A stretch of 45,750 nt of DNA from Didymodactylos carnosus (Eukaryota > Rotifera > Eurotatoria > Philodinida > Philodinidae): positions 1 through 45,750 of the forward strand of contig CAJNOQ010000594.1 in assembly GCA_905250885.1 (NCBI GenBank), in the 5' to 3' direction. Both the position numbers and the translations under genes were made by a program. The notes beneath the pieces are model-generated. The model was not told where the DNA came from. It worked only from the letters and a program-made list of their open reading frames with translations, and searched no databases. Below are positions 1-13,530 of the stretch, in pieces (position 1 is the first letter of the stretch; the number at the start of each line of letters is the position of its first letter).

Positions 1-1
1 T

Positions 2-118
2 AAATCATTAATGAAATCATTTGAGACATCTGTTAAATACAATAATTTTTATAATTTATTAAATGTGATGGATAAAAGACATTTGCATAAATTTGCTCAG
101 CCACAATTTATAAATGAG
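2..118 (+). CDS. Possible partial exon at left edge, joined to the 383-931 gene
   Basis: An open frame of 39 codons runs from the left edge to GAG at 116-118, followed at once by a good donor, GTAAGA (119-124). The frame then meets a stop at about 166. It encodes a basic, aromatic-rich segment (Lys-Ser-Leu-Met-Lys-Ser-Phe-Glu at the start). The exon ends in phase 0, and the open frame around 383-931 has phase-0 acceptors at 299, 326 and 365 (for example CTACAG before 365). It could therefore be an upstream exon of that gene. No family is recognised. The splice junction is inferred from motif and phase only. Confidence 0.3.
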
Positions 119-382
119 GTAAGATATAAAACTATCCATATATTCTGTGATCCTCAGAAGAGCTAGTTTCCGCTAAAATTTGAGTGAACAAAGGTATAGT
201 GCCATGATAAATTATAACAACATATACCATCGTGCAATGAACGCACAGTTTCAATTATTATTTAAAAAACTTCTTAAAATATACAATTCGAATTAAAGCA
301 AATAATAGTTTGTGTTCATGTTAAGCTTAAAGAATTAGCAAAAAATATCATCGGAAATCTACAGAAAACGAAAAAACAAGCA

Positions 383-931
383 ATGGAAAATGTAAAAAAT
401 TTGGGAAGAAAAGCAAAAAGTGTGATTGCTAAGGTAATACTACGTAAACAAACAAAAGAAGTAATACAACAGAAAGATCAGCAAGATCAGCAAGATCAGC
501 AAGATGATCACGACGAAGTTAAAACTGAAGAGAAAAATTTGGATGAATATGATGGAAATATGACGATGCCTGTTGTTGTTGCTAATGCATTGAAAATGGA
601 TAAAATGATGTCTGAATTAACAACAAAGGTGATTGATTACCGATTTTATTATACATTGGTCTATGATTTACTTGAACGTATCACATTGGTGAATCAAATT
701 ATTGATAGAATTCCAAATGACGAAAAACCGAATAATGAACATACCACCTATTGTACGATCTTAGTTCAGGATACCATTACTCGAATTTTAAAATATTCAC
801 AAGAAGATAAACAAGAAAATGATGATAAATATGTCAAATTTAAAAAGACATTTAAATTTGTGCGTGATCAAGCAATACATCTGTTGGCAAGAGATTATTG
901 CAAAAATGAACAATGTAAAGATACTTCATAA
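383..931 (+). CDS. Hypothetical protein with a QQD tandem repeat
   Basis: This is an intact ATG-to-TAA frame of 182 codons, and the frame stays open upstream to 278. The N-terminal 30 residues are basic and helical (Lys/Val/Ile-rich). Next come a Gln-Gln-Asp repeat (about residues 29-41) and an acidic linker. From about residue 60 there is a helical region with a Met-Asp-Lys-Met-Met start, a Tyr/Phe-rich stretch, and a Leu-Leu-Glu-Arg-Ile motif. The last third is charged and helical, with three Cys near the C-terminus. There is no signal peptide or clear membrane segment. ATG 383 is the first in-frame Met, but the real start may lie in an upstream exon (see 2-118), because the residues just before 383 look equally helical and basic. 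I do not recognise the family; the ordered composition and codon use suggest a real protein. Confidence 0.55.
   Translation: MENVKNLGRKAKSVIAKVILRKQTKEVIQQKDQQDQQDQQDDHDEVKTEEKNLDEYDGNMTMPVVVANALKMDKMMSELTTKVIDYRFYYTLVYDLLERITLVNQIIDRIPNDEKPNNEHTTYCTILVQDTITRILKYSQEDKQENDDKYVKFKKTFKFVRDQAIHLLARDYCKNEQCKDTS
475..505 (+). repeat. 9-bp tandem repeat inside the 383-931 ORF
   Basis: The unit GATCAGCAA is repeated about three and a half times without a frame break and encodes Asp-Gln-Gln. It is a coding minisatellite, likely to vary in copy number without shifting frame. Confidence 0.8.
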
Positions 932-1136
932 CAGTGAATGTACTACGTCCCCATTGTCCTCATTTTTCGACATATTTGTCGAATGATTCACTTTGTTTTA
1001 CCGAAGTGAGAAGAAACATCATCTTTATTGTACGAAACATATACAGAACGAAAAAGAGAGAGTTCAATGCATCTCATTTCTGTTGTATAGAGAATAAAAA
1101 CAACAACAACGATACTATAATAGACAAAAAATCTAT

Positions 1137-1301
<165 letters not shown>

Positions 1302-1740
1302 TGCTTCTCGTAGCTTCGAGGAGAGTGGTGAGGGTGGGGTAGTCAGCGGGATCAGGGCCGCGAGGGTTGCCTATGGGTGGGTTCGATGGACCTGCACATG
1401 ATAATGGTTTCAGAATACACGCCGACTGCATTCTTACGGTGTAACGTAAATAATTTTTTTTGCTAAATACGGCACAAAATTCTGCATGCTTTGTAACGCA
1501 AAAAATTCGCTCCTGCAGAATTACGCAAAATTTTGTTTTCACAAAAAATTGTATTAATTTCGCTCGTGTAACCATATTTTGCGTTACTTCACTTAGGGTT
1601 TGCATGCGTTTTTCTGCGTAAAAAATTTGAAAAAAGTTTTTGGAAATTTCTACATGGGCATGGTTCGAGCGGAAACATGGTTTTTCTAAGACCATCAAAA
1701 TCGGATCTGTCAGTGCCAGTAATATCAAAAACACGTGGTA
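1302..1740. repeat. GC-rich patch plus AT-rich repeat-like segment
   Basis: Positions 1305-1405 are much richer in G+C than the surroundings and abut the broken helicase tail directly. Positions 1440-1740 contain several near-repeats of a TTTGCGTTAC / GTAACGCAAAA type in both orientations, which is hairpin-prone. A 145-codon minus-strand frame crosses the whole block, but its product has mixed composition and matches nothing I know. Best read as a repeat or transposon remnant that interrupted the helicase copy. Confidence 0.4.
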
Positions 1741-1820
1741 CGTAGATAATTGATGCTTGTGAATCTTGTGGTAATGTTTGTACCTATTGCTGAATGTGAA
1801 ATAACTGTGGATGATGAGTT

Positions 1821-2075
1821 TTATGAAAAAACCGGGTTGTTGGCGAATTACTGTGTAAAATTAAAAAATTTGAACCAATGGTTTTTGGCGAGGGGTTCTG
1901 GGCATCTTTTCATTCTTGTAGCATCTTGAGAACAATTTTCGTAATTATAAACCATGTCTAGTGTATTACATTAAGTTTTTTGTGAAAGTTTCAAATAATT
2001 TGGATGAAAAACAATGGCAGTATAAATTGTTAATTTTACACGGTAATTAGCCAAAACACCCGGCCATTTTTTATT
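1821..2075. repeat. Imperfect inverted repeat, about 255 bp
   Basis: Left arm about 1821-1890 and right arm about 2005-2075 are diverged reverse complements. The best part is the TTTTACACAGTAATTCGCCAA-like stretch (1842-1863 against 2034-2054), followed by a CCGGG-containing block. The central spacer is about 110 bp. No ORF lies inside. It resembles a small non-autonomous foldback or MITE remnant. Arm ends and target duplications are not clear. Confidence 0.5.
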
Positions 2076-5000
2076 CCTAAGTTATTCGAAAATAAACTTG
2101 AAAGTCAAGATTGATCGAATGTCGCACATGAATACAAAGTTCATCGAGTCCCATTAATCGATAATGGGTTGAATAATATGTATTTCTCGAATAGAATTAA
2201 TGATAACAAGTCATACTCGGTGTTGCATTAACATAAGCTAGTCTTCCTTTGTAATAACTATACTTGCAAAAATAAAAATTCAGTTCACTGCAGTGCAGTA
2301 CTCGAGTTTAACCGCCTAAGTAAAACGTTGTGCTATTTCGAATGGTGGTAATTCAAACTGATTTTCTACTGATCCTCAAAAAGTCCTATATTCGACAGGG
2401 ATCTTGTGAACTTTTTGTTTATGAGCAGACGCCTACACGTCTTTTTCTAGCATTTCTTCAATGAAAACTTCATATAACTGAAACTGATTACTATCCTCTG
2501 ATTAAAAGTACTGAAAGTCAAATCACAACTTTTATTCTCAACATTGTTCATCTACTCTCCGATACAAAACGTATTTGAACCACTTATTTATACTATGTAA
2601 GGCCATAAAGATGCCTGTTATCAGTATTTTCAGATTTCAGCTATTAATTAGCTGCACCCGTCACGGTTGAATAAGTTAATGTAATATTTTCTCCAATCGC
2701 TTATTTGTTAAATAAAACTAAAATTGTCAATTGATCTATTTTGCGGATATTTTGAAGCCTAATATTCACGAAATGTGGTATAATGTTGTTTGATTCCATT
2801 TGTTAGTTTCTTAGCATCATTTCGTGTAATAGTTTCCATTCACTCACAAACGTATTAACACAAATAGAGAGCCATCGTGCTCAATAATATTTAACAAATA
2901 GTTTCAAAAACAAAAAGAGTTATTTAAGCGTCATTTGCATTATCATCTTGCGTGTATTACTTCAATTCCTCACCTCATTTAGTTTGATATGTGTAGAACT
3001 GAATATCGGATCTCTATTAAGAATATTCTGTTTAATATTTGGTATAATACAAATTTTCCCATTCTGGTATGTATTATCACAAACATTTATCTGAAATAAG
3101 CCATCCATTGGCAGAAAAATGGCATAGAAGCAAAAACAACCACAAGCAGCTGTAAACACAAGAAACCAGCAATATTTTATTATGAACAATGGTTAGTCAT
3201 TTAAATCAAACTTGTTCACTTTATGCACTTCTATGTTATTGTTACTTATTCTATCAGACTTTACAGATCTGACAATAAAACAATTGAATTTATTAAATAT
3301 TTTTAAAAAGCAAGATCATCCAACTACAACGACATTTTTGTTATATATAAGGATAAGCAAGACCATAACACTACACTATGTTCTTAATTCTAACTATATG
3401 TACTACTATTTTTTCTTGAGTCATCAAAATGAATGTTGAAACACTAAAAAGTGCATAGAAAGAAGAAGCATCTCATTGACTTGTCATATGTATGAACCGT
3501 AGTATCGAGAATGATTGAACATCGATTAATGACAGTATATAGTATAGTATATAATCATGTACACATAATCTGTGTGTCATTTCATCTATAACGAGCAAAT
3601 TAAACTCCTAACGAGCGTACGAATGACATAAATCAGAAGTAGGTATTCAATAGATTATATAAGTTTGTCAATAGAATATAAAGTATCAGATCATCGATGA
3701 ATAGAAGAGTGAGAACAACACCCAGTACACTTGAAAACCGCTCTTCCTTGTATATATGGAGAGATTAAGTGGATACCAGAACCAAGTAATTAACACTTTC
3801 CAAGAATGGATAGCAATAAGAGAGGATAATGCGTATCAAAAGTCACATTGAAATTGCCAAGATTCAGTAGTTAATATACTACCATCATTTGCCTTCTATA
3901 AAATATACGATTAGACCCACTATGATCTGTCTCTGCGGGATTTTCTCAGTCAGTAACGAGCACTTTTTTTAAACAAAAGAAAGCGTAAAAATATTCTTCT
4001 CTTTCATGCGGCATTTGAAGGTGTTATACTATTACTTTTATCAGTCAATGATTTTTAATGGATACTCAGCAAGGGGTATATCAACAAACGGATTATGGGA
4101 CTTTCTCTGATTTTTTGAAATAACGGATTTTGAATTCTAAGTCTTATTCCAGACTATTTTTTTCTGTTAAATCTAAAATTAACGGCGAGAACAGAGCGGT
4201 ATAAAAATCAATATGTAATTAGAGCACATTGGACTGCTTAGATAGCAGACCGATTAAATAAAAACAGATTAGAAGCATCGATTACACATCCTGATCGGTG
4301 GTCAATCATTACAATAGAAGAGAGAGAGAAAAAACATGTATCTATCTATCTTTCTATCCGAAATGATTGTTACATTCAACATAAACAATTTAGAAAAGAA
4401 GAAAAGAGGAAGAATATATGTCGAACATCCACTTTTTTTTTTTGTTCAACTTGAGTGTGTCAAGTTGACGTACGACTGATATTTCTTTTCATTGTTGATA
4501 AAATGGACCGTGATATTACTAAAAACTAATACTACATAATGAATAATGAAGTTATATCGACAAATTTATGTTCCAAATTTGAAAACAACATACATTAGAG
4601 TAAAAAAGGTAAGTGTAATTTAATAAATTTGAGAGAACAGAGTCTCAACTATATGATCAATGTTGAAATGATTTTTTCAAAGTTCTGTTGTCACTAGATA
4701 AAGTTGATTGATCTACTTATATTTGTGTCATAGCGTTTAGCCCAAGAAAGTCAGAATTCACCTATTAATTAATAATCGAAATGATCGTTAGGATAACAAT
4801 GATCTACTTTTCAATCTGAAATTGCTTCTTTGTTTTTTTTGTTCAAAGTTAATCAACAACAGGGATTTTATCAAAAGTCGTGTTGTTGTCGATGATTGTT
4901 CTCTGACTTTATTATCGGATAGTTTTTTTTTTTGTTTTATTTCATGAAATCAATGATCATAAATAGTTAGATATCAGTATCTCTGTCGTTCTTATGATCA

Positions 5001-5474
5001 TCGAGATAGATTCGCTACATTAACAACCTCTTTCGCCTATCTAAAATGTCTGATAAGTTCAGAAATGCCGAATCAACACCTATTTTATATAAATAGCGAA
5101 AAATTAGTTCCATTAAAACGAGAGAAATGAAAAGAATTTGTTATCTATGTACTAGTAGATATGTTTTTAATAAAATAATTTCAAATGATTGAGGGTATGT
5201 AAAATATGTTCAATAAACAATAACAACAGAACTATTCATTTATCTATAGTTTTATATTCCATATTTTTCTGGCAATGAAAGAATGTTACATAAGAGTTTG
5301 AATACCCAGCAGCAAATCGATCGCTAAAACGGTAAAATTGTCACTTGGTGTGATGACATAGTCTATAGATATCCTACTGTGCTTGAACATTTTTTCTTTA
5401 TTCGATGCAATCATTTGAATAGAACGTAGAACGTTGTAAAACAATTCTCTTTCTCTTCTTTACAAGTGCTTCTC

Positions 5475-5477
<3 letters not shown>

Positions 5478-5505
<28 letters not shown>

Positions 5506-5506
5506 A
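5478..5506. repeat. (TC)n microsatellite
   Basis: A perfect run of about 14 TC units, flanked by further pyrimidine-rich sequence (5461-5521). Confidence 0.95.
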
Positions 5507-6631
5507 TTCTTCTCTCTCTTTTCTATATGTCGAACTTATTTTACACCTTAAACGTGAAAAATGTTGATATCATATAATTAACAAAAAATTGTGCACACGC
5601 GTAGAGAAAAATCTCTGATAGTACTTGTCTTCTATAGGAGGTACGTGTGTTTATTGCTTTCTACTATTATTACACGTTTATTAATCTAACCAAAAAAGAT
5701 GAAGGTAAGAATCCTTTTGTTTTTTGATATTCATGGGTGGTATCATTCAAGAAGTGATCATCTTCATCAAAAAGTTGATACTTCGCTATGACATCACGTG
5801 TACAACAGATTGAAAATGATGTAGAAGAGGGAAAATGCAATGTTGTTAAAAAGGCAAGATTAACTGAAAGTTAGTGTTTTAATTTTTTTGTTTATAATGA
5901 TCAAATTGAGAGTTGTTCTCTTCTAACAACTGATATAGTCGTTTTTTAAGAATCTTGTATATATAGTTCGTATAACGACATGAATAAGAATGATTCTGAA
6001 TCGTTCACTATTAAATTTTGAAAATTTTCATTTTTTGTTATCTTTGGTTTACTGTTGTTTATTTTGAACTTGTCATTCTGATACTAAATAGTCTTAATAC
6101 CATGTCTAGTCAAACGTTAGATGAGTATGTTGAAAATAAATATTTGTAATTCTCTCCTCAATTATTTCGACTTCTTTTTGTCGGAATGTTTGTTTATAAA
6201 CACATTACGTGATAATAATAATTCTTTGCTGTTTTTCTCCAAAAAGAACAAAATTGTGAAATAATATATATTATTTAAAGTGACAAGACTATTTCAAATT
6301 GACAGATTAATCGACTCATGTCAAATGAGAAATAGAGGTGCTAAAATCTATCTGGTATACAAGAAATATATTTGATCAAAAAATTCAAACGGCGACGCTA
6401 CTTCCGTATAGATTTAAAAAAAAAAATCAAACATCTGCTTGTGTCCTTCTTGACCATTATCAAAAAATTGTCACATTCTCTCACATACACACGTACAATC
6501 ACTTATCATATAGTGATACATCTTTATTCATTCGTTTAAATGAGTAAAACATAATACATCTGTTAACAGGTATAGTAGATGTTTGCATCTGTAGTTTCAA
6601 TTGAATAATGATTAACATATACAAATGAACA

Positions 6632-6649
6632 TTCGTTCGTTCGTTCGTT
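6632..6649. repeat. (TTCG)n short tandem repeat
   Basis: About four and a half copies of TTCG. It is notable for placing CpG in an otherwise AT-rich stretch. Confidence 0.9.
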
Positions 6650-9600
6650 ACAGCAATTATCACATTGTTTTTAAGTACTAAACAGAGCGTATGTAATATT
6701 TTCACTTAATTATTATGTGAAAGATGAACTCTGCCACGCGTATTTAAATCAAGTGGAGACATTTTTATTTGAACTTGAATTAAATTATTTGAATAAATTT
6801 GATCTAAAATATGTATGTATTAGATTCAGTTAACCGCATACCGCAGCGTTTTCATGAAGGTAACAGTAATACAACGGCAATTTGAAGACAACCATAATTG
6901 AATGCATCATTACAGATGCCGTAGTAAATTTATTACAAATCATATATTTTTTTATTTTGATATCGTATTAGACGTTGAAATCGAGTCATATTTTCACTCT
7001 AAAATGTAATCTCAATCTTCTGAAATTTTTTTCGATATGGTTAATTCCATTCAATTAATAATAGTTTATATAAGACGCTCTCCAGACTATGTGAGGAACT
7101 ACAGCATAGTATTATTATCAATAGTCACTTCTGTCGGGTATAACTTTTCTCGTTAACTAGTTGACGCCAATAAAAGTGAAATACAGAATTGCACATAGTG
7201 CTGTTTTTTCGCATGCATTTTGGAAAATCATGTTTTCCAAAGCCAAACTTGGTTTATTTAACGTGTATTCTCATGACATCGCATGTAGAATTTAATTCTG
7301 AACAAAGTGGTGTGACTGTTAAGTTGAACGGTGAAAACTTTCAGATTATTTTGAATTATAAACGAACAATGGCATAGGTCTGTCAGTAAAGCGATGTTTT
7401 CGGAGTTTCCACATTTTTTACTTCAAACATTTTTGTTGCAAATATTTCTTCTAAAATTCTGAAGCATACATCGAAAGATATAGAATTTTATAGAGGACTT
7501 TGCGGAACATTTGTAATTTCAACAGAACCGTTATTAAAAGTATTTCATCATTTTTTTCGTTTTCTGACTGTCACAGCTGATGATTGAGTAGGTGTTAGTC
7601 TTTTACATTTTGCGCAGAGAAGAAAAAATTTATTTGAAAAATAAACTCTACAATTTTGTAGAGCAATGAATTCTCTATCGAATAAGCTTAAAACACAGTA
7701 TTAAAACGATTTTTAGTACCTCATAAACCGAAAACAAAAGTTTTTAATCGCCGGTTTAATCTCGCCCACCCATTATAAAATTGTTTTCGGTCTTATTTAT
7801 TGCTAATCTTATTTCATTAAAAAATTTGCACCTCATCTGAAGTGGATTGGTCGGTTTCAAATACCCTTACCTATAGAGAAGTAATATATAAATCAAAAAG
7901 AATTTTCTGAATGCTGAAGCACTACTCGCACTCAATTCGTGCACTAATCTTTCAAATGAGATAGTCTATTAACTTTAATAAGATCTTAAAATAGGGATAA
8001 GCTTCATAAGTTTAAAACTTTACAAATATTCAGTTGTGTGTCAGTTAATTAGTGATTATCATGCTGTTACATATCAATGACACTCATTATTATTAGTGAA
8101 TAGATATACCCTCCCGCTTTTCTCGTATTGTTCAGCAATAATCTTCGTCGTCTTATCTAAACTTTCGATAATGATAACGTTATTTTTATTGTTCGTCTAA
8201 TTATATATCGTTTGCCGTTTAGTATTTTATATTTTAGTCCTTTTTCACATTTTTATCGTTTTTGACACGAACTGTGTTGGACTTATTCGTAAAAACAATT
8301 AACACTTTGCATTCAACATCTGATAAATAATATCGAGAAAAAGGACAATATTTCGTGTAGGAAGATAGTAGTATAAAGGGTATGATTCAGTATGTAATAC
8401 TAATATGCTGCTATCTTACAGAACAGATACTGTAATGGACTGCAATGCTTGCTTGATTTCTGTTTGAGTTCTATTTTATTCCGAATAATGTTAATTATAC
8501 ATTTTAATCAAGTCAAAATTTAAGATTGCATTGATTCTAGAATGTTGCGTCTCACTTGACTTGTGCACCACGTGTAAACACAGAGTAGGAAAAAAATTTT
8601 ATATTTATAAGTTAAGATCAATGAGAGGACTATTATAAGAAAAATTAACTTCACAAAAAAAATTAGTGTAATATCCCTTTCATATGGTAAATTTCAAAGC
8701 ATTATCCACTTTTACGTTTGAATTTCTTTTCGTGAAGTGAACCGAATTTACCTCTCAAAACAACATCCTCCATTAAAATAGTGAGCTTGCAAATGTAGAA
8801 ATGGCTGTTATTCAGCGAAATATTGTTTAAAGATTGTGAGCTTAATTATTATGCATTAATAACGTTCATTTACGGAAGAACTTAGTGAAGTTCTATATTT
8901 CAATGTAGGTGAAGGTCTTCTCTAATTAGACAATTGTATACTACCCGTGCATATCCTGCAGCTATATTTTAAACTTGCTGTGTTCATTTATATATCATTT
9001 GAATCAAATCAAATCAGTATATGAGTATGAAAACATAGTAGTGAAAAGGTTAGAATAAGAATAAGCAGTAGTACTCGACTTTTTGAACAAAAAGAAAAAC
9101 ACTCATTTCATTCATTTTTATCAAGTGTCTGACAAATATTTTATAAACAAGAACGTTGGTTAGGATAATGACTATACTAGACTACGTGTATATATACATC
9201 TGTACAAATACGTATAAAAAATAATATAAGATAGGATAGAAATGCTTCATCAATTGAGCAGTTCTCTTCTCTTGATTAAGTTATTATGGACATAGAATAA
9301 CAATGACATACATACTATATAACTTATTCGTGTTGTTTTAAGAGTAAATCATCTGATGGGAATAAAACAAGTTCAACTAATTTCGTACAGTATAAATAGA
9401 ACGTCTGATACATTAGAATCAGAATAAAATTCTCATTGATGATTTTTTAGTGAGTTCGATGAAGTTAACCTTTTTCTCAGTTTTAGAATTTTGAAGATAT
9501 ATTCCGAATTTTGAAATTGTTGACCTCGTAAGAAAAAGTCCATCATTAGTATCGTTTTTTACATAAAATGTTAAGGTACCTGGTAATAGGTTAAAGCAAT

Positions 9601-12311
9601 TGTTAGACAACCTTTTAATATTATTTTTTATAAGTTAGTTACAGAGTTCGCTGAGTACTGTCGTCGATATGTGGTGCCATCTAATAACACCTTTTCGGTG
9701 GTAATGAAACTTTGTAAAATTATTCTACATTTTTGGTTGTTTTCTGCTATTAGTAATTTCCGAGAGTCTGCAGATTTATATCAATTCTTTGTTGAAGACT
9801 ATTGAAAGAATTTTAGTTCCAACGGTCATTATGTTTTTGAGAATCCATAGGATTATCCAACTTGTTTGTCTCTATAAAATAAAATAAAATATAGAAGACG
9901 AAAATAAGAAAAATATTGATAATTTTCGAGCAAATCCAAATGTAGTTCCACCTTTTCAAAAGATTTTATGAGATTAAACCTAAGGCTAATGCTAAATTCT
10001 CACATGATTTGTTGGACAAAGAAAAACAGCGACTATAACTTTGTATAAGATTAATAATTGCTAATAACAGTTAAAACTATTTCTACAGGTGTACCAAAAA
10101 TCAGTTCGAGAATTGAAGTATGTCTTGCTGTTTGTACAAATAAAAATCACCTTTCATCAGAGATGTAGTTTAGATTATTTATATAAGAAATATTCACTGA
10201 TCAGAAAGATTGAACATAGAAGAATATTTCTAGTGAAAGTTCTTGACTCAAGATCTCGATAAGAAAACGTAAGTTAAAGAAATTTCAAGAATCCAAGATC
10301 TTGAACGTCTTAAAATTCCTTGACATCTTGTATCAAGATTCTAGAAAGTCTTGAATCACCGTTTTATTTTACACTCTTGTCGCGAATATTTTCATATCTA
10401 GAATAACTTCAACGTTTTTTCCTTCTTAACCATAGAATATTCTTTATCAATCTACACATAACAAAAATGATAATCATCAAAAACCGTTATTATTTCTAAA
10501 TTATGTTGTGTGACACGTACATACTGTTTTGTAATCTATTTTTTTTACTTCAAAGTAATTTTTTTAATGTTGTTAAATCATTGAATATTTTACACAGTTC
10601 ATAACCGCATTGAATCTTCTAATTAAAAAGTAGAAATAAGTAAAAAGTACTTACTCACTCCTTTCACTCGCAAATTTCTAAAAAAACATAAAGTGTCATA
10701 ACAATATTGAAGATAGAAAGGGATAATTTGAGCAGCAGCATCACTACCACTTATTGATGTTATGTCTATTCGTGATGAACATGATAACAGGATGTAGAAT
10801 GAAAACAACAGTAGGTATCTTGTAAAGGTTGAAAAGATAATTGTCTAGTGCAACAAAATTAGAGAGCGGTTAATTAGAAAAAACAAAATTGTCGGTTAAT
10901 TTATGTAAGGTGTATATTTGAAAAAGTGTTAGTGTACAAATATCATATATAGAAAGACATAAATTAAGTCATCTAATTTTGTAAGTATCCAGTGCCAATA
11001 ATATTCGTTGATAGTAACCCTCTATAACTCTCAGTAATCGAATTATTTTTAAAATATGGCCTATTATTTTAATTTGCCATTGTGAAAATATTGTTTATTT
11101 GAAACTAATCCTTCTTATTCTAATAAATATAGAGGTACAATCATTTAGTGTTCGTTCAGTTCAGTTTACAAAAAGGTTAGGATATTACTCAAAAAGCATA
11201 TGCTTGACATGGTAACATCTTAGACAAAAAGAAAAAACTAAAAATATGGGAAAAGTTAAACCTATGATTACGATAAAGAAAGAATGCAACAATGTTGACT
11301 TATGTATGAAGATATTTTCTAATCACTTTTTTAAATGATTAAACACAAAAAAAAATGACCGAACGAGAACGGAAATTCCAGTCACAACATCTACAAATTA
11401 AGAAAGAAGAGGTTACATCATTTTTTAATTGTCAATGACATTTATTCTCTCTTCTCGCAGCTATTCTAATATTTAGTGGTTGAAGAAGTTCGAACACGAC
11501 TCATTTAGACAGTATATTTTACATTTTCTTTTCCTAAATATTGTGTACCTGTTGCTGAGGATTTGTTAACCGAATTATCGTTATAATAGTTGAGTCTGTT
11601 TTCTAAAGTTAAACCTCAAGAAAGTTGACTTTGAGTGTGAAGTAATAATTGTTATTTTTCTTTTCGATTAATTAAGTTACTTTCTTTGTTTTTCAACCAA
11701 GGGCAACTTAACCTCACATTGAATATTGTTTCATTTTCTTTTCTCTTTCCACACTCCCTAAAACAGACACATTTTCTCTCTGTCTCTCTTGCTAGATATA
11801 TTGATAGCTAGAGAGGAATCAATATAATCAACAGGTGAAAAATATTTCTCTCTTTCTCTTTTATCGTTTGTTTGATGTTGTAATAACCGAAAAAACACTA
11901 GAAAATCACAAATTTTTTGATTTTGATTTTACGTTCACGTTAATAAGTGTTCAAATAGAAATTGCTTTTGTTATTAAAAGACGATTGTTGTTATTATGAA
12001 TTTGTCATAAACATCATAGAACGTTTCGTTTGTTCAAATATTATTTATATAGAAGTCAAATTGAACATAAAACAAACGTATTAAAGACTATCTAGGTATG
12101 TTCCTTTTCCAAACATTGTTCATTGTATCTAATGTTTAGATCGAAACCAGCTCCTCTATTCCCAGATAGTTAGCAAGTCGATCATGTATCGATATTTTAT
12201 AGACACAACGATGTATTCATGCTTATTCGGAGAGATTAAGCTAAGCTAATTGTTGGTGAATGATGGATGATTTTTGGATACTAAAAATTAATTTGTTAAT
12301 TTATTTAGGTT

Positions 12312-12386
12312 CCTCATGTGTCAATTAGAGAGAATTAAAATGTATTTAGTAAATGAACCGTTCAACTTTAATTGACACCTCTGAGG
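12312..12386. repeat. Short inverted repeat (hairpin)
   Basis: The left arm CCTCATGTGTCAATTA (12312-12327) pairs with TAATTGACACCTCTGAGG (12369-12386), with a two-base bulge. The loop is about 41 bp. It could be an old foldback remnant or a structured element; nothing nearby decides its role. Confidence 0.6.
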
Positions 12387-13512
12387 TGTGGAATGAGAGC
12401 TGTATGCTCACTCTATATAATGCAGTTTATATGATACTCTACCTTCTAATAAATTTCAGAATACTCAATAAAAGGGAGAATGATCGCTATCTAAAATCGC
12501 TTTCATCCACAGTTTTCGAAAATCAGCAATAACAAAAGGTGTTCTTAAGTCTTGAAAATAAAATGGTTTTAGTCTAATTTTTAACACAACAAGAGAGCGA
12601 ATAAACCTATTTCAATCACATTGTTACATATTAAACATCGTATGTTAGAGAATTGATCGTATCAGGAAAAAAGCGTAAGACATTTATTTTGATCTCATTA
12701 GTCATGAAATTTTGATCTATGAAAAGAACTGAGTATTACTCTTCTGTCGCATAAATTGTTGATTTTATCATTGTGAAATATCTTCTATTCACTTAGAAAT
12801 GTAACATTCAAAGAGTTGGAAAAAGACATATTTACACAGTTTATAATCTTATTTTTAAACTTAAAACGTTTCATCCTAGAAGGGTAAGTTGAGTTTAGAA
12901 GTTCAATTCAAATCTGATGATGTTCTTCTCTTAGTTAAACCGCTGAGCTTTATGCTCACTTTGTGTAGGATATTTTGTCCTACTAATGACATTTTTCAGC
13001 AAAATTTCGAATGTTAGAGTGGTTCCAAATGAAAATGAGTATTTGGCTGATACTATAGCTCAAAAATGCCTTTAGTAGTATCCGTATTCCACTAAAATAT
13101 ATAGTCCATTATAATCCTCGGTATAATAGTATTTTGTAACTCTAAAAGCACCAAATCACATTACTAATCAGAAATTTTAGTTCCTTCAGTAGAAAAACAT
13201 TAGATTATACCTAAGAAGTACATACAATCTGAGTTCCATTATCTGCAGTCTCAGTATTCACTAAAGATCAAATGAAGATGTAGCAAAAAAATGTCTATCT
13301 ATATATACAGTAAGATTTGAACTATTTTTTCTAAGTAGAAACAGTATTTGTTTACAATCGTGATTGACACGTCATTGTGATTACGATGTTTTTAATAGGT
13401 GTTAGATACTCTATGTGTATACTCAACACACGTTGTTCATTTTTCAAGTGTTTTTTTAGAACATACTTACTATGATCTCTCAATTTTATTTCTCATACAC
13501 TGGATACTCGTC

Positions 13513-13530
13513 ATTGTTGTTGTTGTTGTT
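13513..13530. repeat. (GTT)n microsatellite
   Basis: About six tandem units of the triplet TTG/GTT in non-coding sequence. Confidence 0.9.

Noticed and set aside
2962..3189. Minus-strand frame with a hydrophobic start and several Cys, ending at a GAG/GTGAGG donor-like site
   Set aside because: No following exon with fitting phase was found nearby. It may be a signal-peptide exon, but it is unsupported.
9419..9610. Minus-strand frame that looks protein-like (Gly-Thr-Leu-Thr-Phe-Tyr-Val)
   Set aside because: It has no ATG start, no family match and no chain of exons; it could be a transposon scrap.
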